From a virus, in IMG/VR virus record IMGVR_UViG_3300047471_000729, positions 28,967-92,966 of that record: DNA of 64,000 nt, one strand, 5' to 3'. Shown piece after piece: positions 33,106 to 40,612 of the stretch. The number at the start of each line of letters is the position of its first letter. The stretch's first letter is position 1. Below the pieces are notes generated by a model. The model had not been told where the DNA came from. It was given only the letters and a program-made list of their open reading frames with translations, and made no database searches. Made by a program: the position numbers and the translations under genes.

Positions 33106-33885
33106 GTGATCGTTAAGCATGTCGAAATTAAACCAAAACAAGTAATCAGGAAATTTGAGTTTGAGCGGACTGAACGCTTTGTTCGGAATGCTGATAAGTG
33201 GTATCGTATTGTAGCTGAAATGCTGGCTGAGATTAGACTTGATCGCGCGCATATGCGGACCAGTGATCAACAGATTGTCAATTGGGTTAAGCAGATTAAG
33301 AGGTTTTCAAAGCAGTTAGCTGGTGGGGAACCTCCTATAGTCAGACTCTACACTCTGATTAAGTGGTACAAAGATCATTATGACGATGATGAGTACATCC
33401 CTAGGGTTGAGTCTGCTACATCATTAGTCAGCAAGTTTGAGAGGCTTGAAGCTGCGATGATTCGTAGGGTCAAGTTAAAGACGGCTAACGGACATGATTT
33501 GTCAATCAAACAGGTGTTGCAGCAGAACGGTATTACACATCCTCGCATTGTTGATACAATCGAGAGGGATCTAGTTATTCCAGCCCGAAGGCTTCATCTG
33601 TCAGATATGACTAATGATGCGGTATTGACCGATAAGATTGTTGGACTGTATAACGAGATCCAGAATGAACGAGCAACGGTAAGACTCTCCCCTGCCGTTA
33701 AGCTGAACATTGGTGGCCCATTGGAAGTTATGCGCAGGTATATTAGTTGGCTAGCTGAAAAGGATTGGGATGCCAGTAGTAGAGTATTGAAATCAGACAG
33801 TCCAGCCTTTAACCAGTTTAGGCGGGATTTTCGTAATATGGAGGGTAATGACCCAGTAAACGGTAAGGAAAGGGTCTATGAATGA
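33106..33885 (+). CDS. Hypothetical protein, replication-operon head
   Basis: 259 residues, GTG start behind GCGGAGGGA. Basic, helical throughout: FEFERTERFVRNADKWYRIVAEMLAEIRLDR, SDQQIVNWVKQIKRF, DLSIKQVLQQNGITHPRIVDTIERDLVIPARRL. Not recognised. First gene of the unit leading to the DnaB-like helicase, so it may be a helicase-loading or origin-binding factor, but no motif proves this. Ends KERVYE with an overlapping next start. Confidence 0.65.
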   Translation: MIVKHVEIKPKQVIRKFEFERTERFVRNADKWYRIVAEMLAEIRLDRAHMRTSDQQIVNWVKQIKRFSKQLAGGEPPIVRLYTLIKWYKDHYDDDEYIPRVESATSLVSKFERLEAAMIRRVKLKTANGHDLSIKQVLQQNGITHPRIVDTIERDLVIPARRLHLSDMTNDAVLTDKIVGLYNEIQNERATVRLSPAVKLNIGGPLEVMRRYISWLAEKDWDASSRVLKSDSPAFNQFRRDFRNMEGNDPVNGKERVYE

Positions 33886-34119
33886 GGAAGAAGATTATGT
33901 CACCTAGTCGTGGGTTTTACAAGAGAGAAGACCGGGTATTCTGTCGATGTGAATTGTGTCGCTTGCGTTTCGGTCGCTTGCTTTACCGAAGAAACTCTAG
34001 TGGTCCGGCTTTGGGTATGGGTCGAGACGGTTGGAGTGAGTACAAACATGCCTATCCTGTATCAAGATGGGGTGGGCATCGAACTCGCTTTCCTCCCAAG
34101 GAAAGGGTTTATGAATGAG
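33865..34119 (+). repeat. Duplicated 22-nt gene-junction cassette
   Basis: A 22-nt block (AAGGAAAGGGT-C/T-TATGAATGAG) occurs at 33865-33886 and 34098-34119, differing at one base. Each copy encodes the terminal KERVYE of one gene and supplies the ribosome site and ATG of the next. Confidence 0.8.
33882..34118 (+). CDS. Small basic cysteine-containing protein
   Basis: 78 residues, ATG overlapping the previous stop (AATGA). Contains FCRCELCRLRFGRLL, a C-x-C-x2-C cluster that could bind zinc, and ends in PKERVYE like the upstream gene. An alternative frame (33910-34200) is longer but lacks a ribosome site and would run through the next gene. Moderately supported. Confidence 0.55.
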   Translation: MRKKIMSPSRGFYKREDRVFCRCELCRLRFGRLLYRRNSSGPALGMGRDGWSEYKHAYPVSRWGGHRTRFPPKERVYE

Positions 34120-34309
34120 TTATCCTGTTGCTTATGCTTTTATCTTTTACTTTGTAATGGGTGGTTTCTTTGCAAGTGGTGTTTACCGGGGAATGCGTAA
34201 GAACCCTCGCTATACTAGACGTGTGATTGTGTGGGTCACCGTTGTTATGGTTGTCTTTATTTGGCCTTATGGTATCTACCTTTTGTTGAAGGAAAGCGGG
34301 TATGTCTGA
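34115..34309 (+). CDS. Small two-helix membrane protein
   Basis: 64 residues. Two hydrophobic segments, YPVAYAFIFYFVMGGFFASG and VIVWVTVVMVVFIWPYGIYL, are separated by a basic loop (RGMRKNPRYTRR). Start overlaps the preceding stop. Typical small phage inner-membrane protein; a holin-like or envelope-modifying role cannot be judged. Confidence 0.68.
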   Translation: MSYPVAYAFIFYFVMGGFFASGVYRGMRKNPRYTRRVIVWVTVVMVVFIWPYGIYLLLKESGYV

Positions 34310-34327
34310 AAGTAGGTGGGGCGACCG

Positions 34328-34549
34328 ATGACTGAGCTGATCGGCAGCTCGACATATTCCGGCGACGCTTGCCCGTCCTGCGGCTATCGCTACGGCCATG
34401 TTGAGCAAGACCACAAACCGGTGATTACGGTCTACTACTCTGATCGTGCCGACCTCGCCATCGTCGGGTTTCGCTGCCCGCAATGTAACTACGAGTACAT
34501 GCCCAAGAGATGTTGTCCTGAAACAATTGTAAGGCGGAAGGATAATTAG
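34328..34549 (+). CDS. Zinc-ribbon protein
   Basis: 73 residues from the ATG behind AGGTGGGG; a GTG 12 bases earlier is possible. Two knuckles, CPSCGYRYGH and CPQCNYEYMPKRCC, form a zinc ribbon around a beta hairpin. The gene is GC-richer than its neighbours. Immediately precedes the helicase gene. Probably a small nucleic-acid-binding accessory. Confidence 0.68.
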   Translation: MTELIGSSTYSGDACPSCGYRYGHVEQDHKPVITVYYSDRADLAIVGFRCPQCNYEYMPKRCCPETIVRRKDN

Positions 34550-36148
34550 ATGTCTGAATTTATTGAGCGTAGGATAGTAACCGGACTGATCGTAAGCAAT
34601 GAATTTGCTCGAAAGATAGTCGCCTATTGGCGAGATGACTTGCTGGTCGCACCGGAATTACAGAAACTGGCTCGTTGGTGTGTAGACTTTTATGAGCAAT
34701 ACCACAAGGTACCCGATCGTGATATTGAAATGATCTTTTTTGATCACCTGCGCTCCAATCGGATATCGAAACCAGAAGGTGAGTTGATTGAACAGATTCT
34801 GACTCGTATCAGCGATGATTACGAGCGTGGTGATCAATACAATGCAGGGTATCTGTTTGACCGAGCAGTCGCCTATTTCCGCTCCAGGGAACAGGAAAAC
34901 CTAAAGGAACAACTGGAAGATCTGACAGATAGGGGAGAAGTAGAGAGGGCAGATGATCTGCTTAGGTCCTACACTCCAACCAGTTACATTACTTCACTTG
35001 GGTTGGAAGTTGGTAGTGAAGAAGGTTACCGAGCAATTGAAGAAGCCTTTTCAATTGTCTCTCAACCTGTAGTAAAGTATCCCGGTGCCTTTGGTCGGAT
35101 GGTCAATCCACATATGATTAGGGGTGGATTTGTTGCATTCTTGGCACCAGAAAAGCGTGGTAAGACTTGGTTGATGATGGATATTGCGTTTAGGGGATTA
35201 CGACAAAAGGCAAATGTGGCATTCTTTCAAGCGGGTGACTTAACCCAGTCTCAGATGCTGCGCAGAACTTGTATTTATATGTCGCGGAGATCAGATCAGG
35301 AAGAGTATTGTAAATCTTACTATCGTCCGGTGGGGGATTGTGTAAAGAATCAATTCAATACTTGTCATAGATCGGATCGTAATTGTAACTTTGGTATTCA
35401 CGATGAAGAGATAGATTCCTTTGATGAAGATCCTCGCGAGTTTGAGAATTATGATAAACTGAGCGACTTGGCAAAACGTAATTCTAAGTATCAACCTTGT
35501 GACAGTGCGACCTGTAATGAAAGGAGGGGAACTGTATGGTTGAAAAAGGAGCCTGCGCGTCAACCTTTAACGGCAAAACTTGCGGTAGAGTCTGCCCGTG
35601 GGTTCTTTGATAGGTATAAACGTCGATTCAAAGTAATGACTGTTCCCTCGGATTCGCTTAGTGCTGATGATCTGCGCGGAGCATTGGATGAATGGGAGCA
35701 CAAGGATGATTTTGTCCCTGACATTATTGTGGTGGATTATGCAGACCTGATGACGGCAAGAGTAGCTGAGTTCCGTCACAGGATAGATGCTGTCTGGAAG
35801 GGCTTGCGCGCGATCAGTCAGGAGAGACACTCTCTGGTGGTCACAGCAACTCAAGCGGATGCGAGAAGTTATGCCCAGAACACGTTAAATCTGTCTAACT
35901 TCTCAGAGGACAAGCGTAAGTACGCCCACGTTACGGCAATGTATGGGCTGAATCAAGACCCTAAGGGTCGCGAAAAGATGCTGGGTATTATGCGCATCAA
36001 CGAACTAGTCGTTCGGGAGGGCATCTTTAATGCCAATAATGACGTGATTATCTTACAGGATTTGCGGTCAGGGCGACCGTTTCTTGAGTCCTACGATAAG
36101 CTGAGCCATCACATGAGAGGACCCGCCGAAGCGGGTCCTGATTGTTAG
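34550..36148 (+). CDS. Replicative DNA helicase, DnaB-like, with Cys-rich insertion
   Basis: 532 residues. The N-terminal helical domain (about 1-150) matches DnaB-type primase-interacting regions. The RecA-like domain has Walker A APEKRGKTW (199-207) and Walker B IIVVDYADLM, then the arginine-finger region (VVTATQADARSY) and LRSGRP. Unusually, residues ~235-330 contain many cysteines (CKSYYRPVGDCVKNQFNTCHRSDRNC ... CDSATCNERRG), which may form zinc or Fe-S knuckles between the ATPase motifs. Hexameric fork helicase partner of the primase at 23951. The extreme C-terminus (GPAEAGPDC) is encoded by a terminator hairpin. Confidence 0.87.
   Translation: MSEFIERRIVTGLIVSNEFARKIVAYWRDDLLVAPELQKLARWCVDFYEQYHKVPDRDIEMIFFDHLRSNRISKPEGELIEQILTRISDDYERGDQYNAGYLFDRAVAYFRSREQENLKEQLEDLTDRGEVERADDLLRSYTPTSYITSLGLEVGSEEGYRAIEEAFSIVSQPVVKYPGAFGRMVNPHMIRGGFVAFLAPEKRGKTWLMMDIAFRGLRQKANVAFFQAGDLTQSQMLRRTCIYMSRRSDQEEYCKSYYRPVGDCVKNQFNTCHRSDRNCNFGIHDEEIDSFDEDPREFENYDKLSDLAKRNSKYQPCDSATCNERRGTVWLKKEPARQPLTAKLAVESARGFFDRYKRRFKVMTVPSDSLSADDLRGALDEWEHKDDFVPDIIVVDYADLMTARVAEFRHRIDAVWKGLRAISQERHSLVVTATQADARSYAQNTLNLSNFSEDKRKYAHVTAMYGLNQDPKGREKMLGIMRINELVVREGIFNANNDVIILQDLRSGRPFLESYDKLSHHMRGPAEAGPDC
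36118..36139. terminator. Hairpin overlapping the helicase stop region
   Basis: AGGACCCGC-CGAA-GCGGGTCCT is a 9-bp stem within the last codons of the helicase, followed by TGATTGTT. It separates convergent genes and probably serves as terminator. Confidence 0.6.
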
Positions 36149-36155
36149 CGTTTCT

Positions 36156-36470
36156 TTAGTGGATCGTATTGAGATCGACACCCTTACGATCAAGCCAACC
36201 AACAATATCTTGGCAAGCTCTGAGTGCACGATCAAGTGTCTTGAGGCTGTACACTTCACCGTTGCTCTTCCTGATCTCCTCTTGAAGATCCCCGAGATTG
36301 ATGTCGCGATTTAGTAGATAGTGCGGCATAATCTTGGCATAGCGACCATCGGGTTCCTTGGGCAGCTTCGGTTCTGGTTCCTTAACCAGTCCGAGACGCT
36401 GTTCAAGGATTTTAAGACGTGACTCAATCGATACCATCATGAGGAGGTCTTTTTCGTCTTTTTTGAGCAT
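36156..36470 (-). CDS. Hypothetical helical protein
   Basis: 104 residues from the first reasonable ATG; the ribosome site is weak, so the start may differ. Heptad-like N-terminus (DEKDLLMMVSIESRLKILEQRLGLV), proline linker and a possible DNA-binding helical C-terminus (SNGEVYSLKTLDRALRACQDIVGWLDRKG). Not recognised. Lone leftward gene behind a TTGCAA-type promoter, suggesting an early regulator. Confidence 0.6.
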   Translation of the reverse strand: MLKKDEKDLLMMVSIESRLKILEQRLGLVKEPEPKLPKEPDGRYAKIMPHYLLNRDINLGDLQEEIRKSNGEVYSLKTLDRALRACQDIVGWLDRKGVDLNTIH

Positions 36471-36565
36471 AGCATTTCCATAGGTTTGGGTGATCCAATG
36501 AGCGGAAAATTCCCGCCCGGCTGGGTTAAGTGTCGTATGTGAATTCCCATCCTCATGATAAGGTA

Positions 36566-36593
36566 CATATAAGCATTTTGCGGCACATTGCAA
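36566..36593 (-). promoter_or_regulatory. TTGCAA-type promoter for the 36156-36470 gene
   Basis: Minus strand: TTGCAA, 16-base spacer TGTGCCGCAAAATGCT, then TATATG. Close match to the 20904 site. Confidence 0.77.
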
Positions 36594-36637
36594 TAGCTGG
36601 TGTGGTAAAAAAATTGCTCAAAGTAGCAATTTTGTGC

Positions 36638-36666
36638 TTGTCATGCGCGACAGCATCAGCTATTAT
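36638..36666 (+). promoter_or_regulatory. Sigma-70-type promoter
   Basis: TTGTCA, 17-base spacer, TATTAT; transcription would start about 38 bases before the GTG at 36711. Differs from the TTGCAA class. Confidence 0.7.
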
Positions 36667-36710
36667 CCGCTGTGTTCGCAAATTCGCAACACAGGATAGA
36701 GGAGCAAAAA

Positions 36711-37232
36711 GTGGTAACCAGAGCGCAATTGGTTGACGCGGCCAACGAGCTCAACACGGTTCTTTCGCTCGATCCAAAGATTGATCTGAAGATGGCCGTC
36801 ATTGAGCTTACAGCCAGCGTCCATGAGGCAGGTGAACTGCTGCGACCGGGAGACGATGTCTCTCCGGAAACACAGGCCATCGTTGATGCGTTGAAAGCCG
36901 GTACCGAACCGGCCGAGGCGGAACAGGAGCCCGAGCCCGAGGTCGAAGAGGAGGGTGAGGTTGTCACCAAGCCTCGTCGTACTCGTGGTGACACGGCCGC
37001 ACCCGCAACTACGCCAACTCGGCGTGGTGGTGGGTTCCGCTATGAAGGCAGTGGTGCTCAGAAGATGGACCTGGCGCTGATGCGCGGTGGGCCCATTAGC
37101 GATCTGGCCGAAGAGGCTGGTGTCAAGAAGGGAATGCTGCGCGCCCATGCAAAGTTTCGGGCGAAGAGCGGCAAGTGGTCGATGAGCGAGGATGGTGAAT
37201 ACATCCAGTTGACCAAGCTCGACGCTGCATAG
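36711..37232 (+). CDS. Acidic-linker protein with basic C-terminal domain
   Basis: 173 residues from a GTG six bases after GAGGAG; the ATG 39 bases upstream has no ribosome site. Helical N-terminus (LVDAANELNTVLSL, IELTASVHEAGELL), very acidic stretch (EPAEAEQEPEPEVEEEGE), Arg/Thr/Pro region and a C-terminal ~65-residue domain (ISDLAEEAGVKKGMLRAHAKFRAKSGKWSMSEDG) that looks like a small winged-helix. Probably nucleoid-associated or regulatory. Own promoter and terminator. Confidence 0.65.
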   Translation: MVTRAQLVDAANELNTVLSLDPKIDLKMAVIELTASVHEAGELLRPGDDVSPETQAIVDALKAGTEPAEAEQEPEPEVEEEGEVVTKPRRTRGDTAAPATTPTRRGGGFRYEGSGAQKMDLALMRGGPISDLAEEAGVKKGMLRAHAKFRAKSGKWSMSEDGEYIQLTKLDAA

Positions 37233-37250
37233 CCCAATGTTGCTGAAATA

Positions 37251-37286
37251 GGGTGGGCGAAAATTTATTTTTCGCCTGCCCTTTTT
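37251..37286 (+). terminator. Rho-independent terminator
   Basis: GGGTGGGCGAAAA pairs with TTTTCGCCTGCCC (two G-U pairs), then TTTTT. Confidence 0.87.
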
Positions 37287-37302
37287 CATGTGTTCGAATT
37301 CG

Positions 37303-37311
37303 CGTATAATA
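37303..37311 (+). promoter_or_regulatory. CGTATAATA promoter element before folE
   Basis: CGTATAATA sits 28 bases before the FolE start and right after a terminator, with only a T-rich stretch in the -35 area. Best member of the -35-less class. Confidence 0.6.
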
Positions 37312-37338
37312 ATTTGATGCCTATTTTTGGGGGAAGCA

Positions 37339-37908
37339 ATGGTTGATTGGTTAAAGGTCAGACAAGGAGTCATTGATATTCTGGATGGTTTGGGATTGGA
37401 TGCTAGAGATCCAAACTTTTTCGATACACCGGATCGGGTTGTGCGGGCTTATCAAGAGATCTTTGCAGGTCTAGATGAACGGAATACCGTTGAAGAGATG
37501 CTTAAAAGTGTGTTCCCCTGTGAACACCAACAGATGATTTTAGTTAAACATGTTGAAGTGTTTAGTATGTGTCCTCATCATCTTCTTCCAGTCCGTTATG
37601 ATATTACGGCTGGGTACTTACCTGGTCCGGGGATTCGAGCAAAGGTCTTGGGCCTGTCAAAATTGGCTAGGATCACAAAGCTTCTAGCTGCCCGACCTGT
37701 TCTTCAGGAGCAAGTGGTTAACGATATCGCCAATACTCTAATGCGTATACCTGAATGTCGTGGGGCTGGCTGCATTGCTACTGGTGAACACTATTGTATG
37801 CGTATGCGTGGAGTCAATCAGAGTGGCTCAATTGTTGTTACCAGCGCCTTGCGTGGTGAGTTCTTATCTGATTCAATGGTCCGTGAAGAATTCATGGACT
37901 TTAGATAG
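37339..37908 (+). CDS. folE: GTP cyclohydrolase I
   Basis: 189 residues from the ATG behind GGGGGAAG. Converts GTP to dihydroneopterin triphosphate, the first step toward 7-deazaguanines. Conserved blocks: TPDRVVRAYQEIF, FSMCPHHLLPV (C78/H81 zinc ligands; the usual Glu after Cys is Pro), LARITKLLAARPVLQEQ and GEHYCMRMRGVNQSG with the second zinc cysteine. Slightly shorter than bacterial FolE because the N-terminal extension is missing. First gene of the modification cluster, with QueC-like and DpdA downstream and QueD/QueE about 20 kb away. Confidence 0.95.
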   Translation: MVDWLKVRQGVIDILDGLGLDARDPNFFDTPDRVVRAYQEIFAGLDERNTVEEMLKSVFPCEHQQMILVKHVEVFSMCPHHLLPVRYDITAGYLPGPGIRAKVLGLSKLARITKLLAARPVLQEQVVNDIANTLMRIPECRGAGCIATGEHYCMRMRGVNQSGSIVVTSALRGEFLSDSMVREEFMDFR

Positions 37909-37917
37909 GAGAAGTAG

Positions 37918-38577
37918 ATGGGTATCGCTGTTGTTACTGGAGCATCTTCTGGTATTGGTAAGGCAATCTATGATCACTTTAATACAAGCGACCGGTTTGA
38001 TAGTGTTGTTGGTATAGCTAAGAACGGTCCGGATCTTGAATATGACTTGTCGAGTGAGAAGGATATTCAAGAGATTGTGGATGACCTGCGCACCGCAGGT
38101 GACATTTCTTGTCTTGTAAATTGTGCGGGAATTTTGAAGCTTGAAGAGGTTGGAAATGAAGGTCAGATATTTGACGTTAACTTTTGGGCGCCATACTACC
38201 TGACTAATGCACTAAAGCATGAGTTGATTGCTGCACGTGGTTGTGTTATCAATATTGCCTCAGTTAGTGGGATGATTGCCGAGCCTGAGATTCCGATCTA
38301 TGCCGCATCTAAGGCCGCGCTGATTTCACTGACCAAGAGTCTCGCTATTAGGTTCTCACCCTTTTTTGTTAGGGTGAATTGCATTAGTCCTGGATTTGTT
38401 AAGACGAATCTGATTCCGGGTGATACACCAATTGAACTTCTCAACGCAATCCCCTTAGGGTTTGAAGCAGAACCCGCAATGCTCCTTCCAGTCGTCGATA
38501 TGATACTTGATTGTCCTTACGTTACTGGTGCAAACTTTGTAGTTGACGGCGGGGGTTCTTGTAGAGCTGCAATGTAA
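37918..38577 (+). CDS. Short-chain dehydrogenase/reductase
   Basis: 219 residues. Rossmann motif VVTGASSGIGKAI (residues 5-17), NCAG, active-site IASVSG and YAASKAA with the catalytic Tyr and Lys, then CISPGFVKT. An NAD(P)H oxidoreductase. Placed nine bases after FolE and before the radical SAM gene, so it probably acts on a pterin or deazaguanine intermediate or on a base side chain; no SDR is required for preQ0 itself. The substrate is not predictable. Confidence 0.88.
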   Translation: MGIAVVTGASSGIGKAIYDHFNTSDRFDSVVGIAKNGPDLEYDLSSEKDIQEIVDDLRTAGDISCLVNCAGILKLEEVGNEGQIFDVNFWAPYYLTNALKHELIAARGCVINIASVSGMIAEPEIPIYAASKAALISLTKSLAIRFSPFFVRVNCISPGFVKTNLIPGDTPIELLNAIPLGFEAEPAMLLPVVDMILDCPYVTGANFVVDGGGSCRAAM

Positions 38578-38610
38578 TGTGAGACACGGTGCCACGTAAG
38601 GGAAGGTAAG

Positions 38611-39681
38611 ATGTCTGAATTACACACACCACGGTACTCCTGCATATTCCAGTCGAGAATGTGCCCACGTTCTTGTTCCTATTGTCTGAGCAAAGACGTT
38701 AGAGGAGATGGGACTTTTCTGTCACCGGAGCAATGGGCAGATGGATTACACATTCTGGAGTATCATGGTGTCCAGTTCCACTTGTTTATCGGTAATGAAC
38801 TGTTTTCCTATTCCGATCCTGTTGGCTTTGTCAAGGCAATCAAACCCTTCTATGGGAGGTATGGTATCTATTCGACATTCCCACCAGGATGGACTGAAAA
38901 ATATTTTGATGACTGTATTAACGCTGGTCTGTATAACATCTCTGGTGGTGTGGACGTCCTTCCCGGGTTACATAAGACAGGTGACGTCCACATTGATCGC
39001 AAGGCTCAAGCGGTGCTTAGTTGGTTGGAGTATGCGCTGATGCGCGGTGTACCGGACGTGCAAGCGCAAATTACTATTCATCGACACAATTACGATAAGC
39101 TCTATCCATTGCTTGACTTGTGTACAGAAAAGGGGATGTGGGTTGGGTGTTCTCTAGTAGAAGCATCTGCGGATGGACTACACGATTTTTACGGTACTGC
39201 TGATACAATGACTGAATGGTTAATACCAGCAGATGAACGTAACAAGTTTAGCGATGAGATGTACAAGTTAGCGGATGAGGTTGCCACCGGCAGGTGGAAG
39301 ATGCAGTTACCACCAACATACTTTCGTGAACTAGCAGATCGTGAAGTGAGGCGTGATCCTTGGCATTGCAGTTTGCCTATGCTGATCTCAATTGAAGAGG
39401 ATGGTTCTCTGCGCGGGTGCGGGTATAGGGGACCACTATCAGAAAAATATTCGATATTCGACCTTCGTGAGGGCGGAAAGTTGCCCATGTCTGAGTATAT
39501 AAGGTTGCAGAGGGAAAAGACCAGTCAGTGCCCTGGTTGTGGAGTTGGTGGCGGGGCTTGGTCGTTCTGGTGGATGGCTGAGTATTGGTTAAAGGGTGAT
39601 GTGGCAATGGGAGACAGAATCTTCCAGACACATGCACCGGGGCATCTCTTTGAAGCGACGGTGAGACAGGATGAGCAATAA
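38611..39681 (+). CDS. Radical SAM enzyme with C-terminal SPASM-like cysteines
   Basis: 356 residues. The [4Fe-4S]-AdoMet motif is C18-x3-C22-x2-C25 (MCPRSCSYC). The barrel continues with FHLFIGNELFSY and ISGGVDVLPG. The C-terminal part has further cysteines (WHCSLPMLISIEEDGSLRGCGYRG ... QCPGCGVGGG) like SPASM/twitch auxiliary-cluster domains. It is distinct from QueE at 59939. A second radical SAM enzyme inside a deazaguanine cluster is unexpected; it could carry out a difficult modification of the base or of a peptide/protein. The stop overlaps the next start. Confidence 0.85.
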   Translation: MSELHTPRYSCIFQSRMCPRSCSYCLSKDVRGDGTFLSPEQWADGLHILEYHGVQFHLFIGNELFSYSDPVGFVKAIKPFYGRYGIYSTFPPGWTEKYFDDCINAGLYNISGGVDVLPGLHKTGDVHIDRKAQAVLSWLEYALMRGVPDVQAQITIHRHNYDKLYPLLDLCTEKGMWVGCSLVEASADGLHDFYGTADTMTEWLIPADERNKFSDEMYKLADEVATGRWKMQLPPTYFRELADREVRRDPWHCSLPMLISIEEDGSLRGCGYRGPLSEKYSIFDLREGGKLPMSEYIRLQREKTSQCPGCGVGGGAWSFWWMAEYWLKGDVAMGDRIFQTHAPGHLFEATVRQDEQ

Positions 39682-39928
39682 GCCAACAGTTGCTGAAGTG
39701 ATGATAAAATTTCTTGTTGAAGAAAAGATTGCCAATCCTCATTCGACATCTAAGAATGCCTCGGATGAAGAAGCGATAGCAATTTACGATAATTGTGTGG
39801 CATTTGTTGAGCGTTATTACCCTGATGTTACTACAGAAGAACTCCGCAAGGCTTTTCGTAAAGTACACAAGACTCCAGCGTCGAAGATGTGGGCTATAGC
39901 GAATAAGTACAAGGGTGGTACTGCATGA
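39671..39928 (+). CDS. Small hypothetical protein
   Basis: 85 residues, start inside the end of the radical SAM gene, stop overlapping the methyltransferase start. Helical (KPTVAEVMIKFLVEEKI; TTEELRKAFRKVHKTPASKMWAIANKY). Not recognised. Tight coupling to the radical SAM enzyme suggests an accessory or carrier role, which is speculative. Confidence 0.65.
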   Translation: MSNKPTVAEVMIKFLVEEKIANPHSTSKNASDEEAIAIYDNCVAFVERYYPDVTTEELRKAFRKVHKTPASKMWAIANKYKGGTA

Positions 39929-40602
39929 AGTCCTATTCAAAGAAGACAATCAAGCGATTTAACCTAACCATTGAAGGTGATGAATTTAATGATGCTGAAC
40001 AGAATAAATCACTCTATGATGATCACGTGAGTGGATATGATGAGTTGACTAAGTTGTTAGACATCAATGATACAACCTATGTCTATCGTAAGGTACTCAA
40101 TGTTGGTGCAGGTTCGGGTTCTCCGTTAAAGTTTCCCCATCCAGTTGATATGTACTATCTTGAGCCCAATCCAGATCGGGTTGAAGAGATTGATGTCGAT
40201 CGTGATGATAACATAATCTCTGGTTGGTGTGAGAACATCGAGACTGAACTAAAGTTTGATATGATTATCTGTTGGGGAACATTGTGCTTTGTACGTTCTA
40301 TACCAGAAACCCTAATTCAGTTTAATGATCGTTTGTTTAAAGAAGGTATGTTGGTACTAGATGTAGTTAAATCAACATCATTCCCACTATGCCAGACTGC
40401 TGATCCTGATAGTTTTATTAGAAATGTGAGTTTGTATGGGTTTGAATTACAACATCGTATCCCCTTTGATCATTTGGGACACAATCGTGAGGGGATTCGC
40501 TTTAAGAAGGTTCGCGACTTTGACCCTAGGTATCTGCGGATGCCTCAGGCTAAGGATGGCTTGAGGAACTTCATCCCTGAGAGAGACTGGTTTCTATCTT
40601 AG
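39925..40602 (+). CDS. Class I SAM-dependent methyltransferase-like protein
   Basis: 225 residues. The nucleotide-binding core shows VLNVGAGSGSPLKF (motif I), YYLEPNPDRVEEID (motif II acidic), WCENIE and FDMIICWGTLCFV (motif IV region), a Rossmann methyltransferase layout. No DNA-methylase catalytic motif (NPPY or PCQ) is visible, so it is more likely a small-molecule or base side-chain methyltransferase. Encoded between the radical SAM and QueC-like genes with 4-base and 10-base junctions. Confidence 0.72.
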   Translation: MKSYSKKTIKRFNLTIEGDEFNDAEQNKSLYDDHVSGYDELTKLLDINDTTYVYRKVLNVGAGSGSPLKFPHPVDMYYLEPNPDRVEEIDVDRDDNIISGWCENIETELKFDMIICWGTLCFVRSIPETLIQFNDRLFKEGMLVLDVVKSTSFPLCQTADPDSFIRNVSLYGFELQHRIPFDHLGHNREGIRFKKVRDFDPRYLRMPQAKDGLRNFIPERDWFLS

Positions 40603-40612
40603 AGGAGATAAC

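Noticed and set aside
33910-34200. Alternative 96-codon frame overlapping two small genes
   Set aside because: No ribosome site, many Cys and hydrophobic residues without a pattern, and it would displace two genes with coupled starts.
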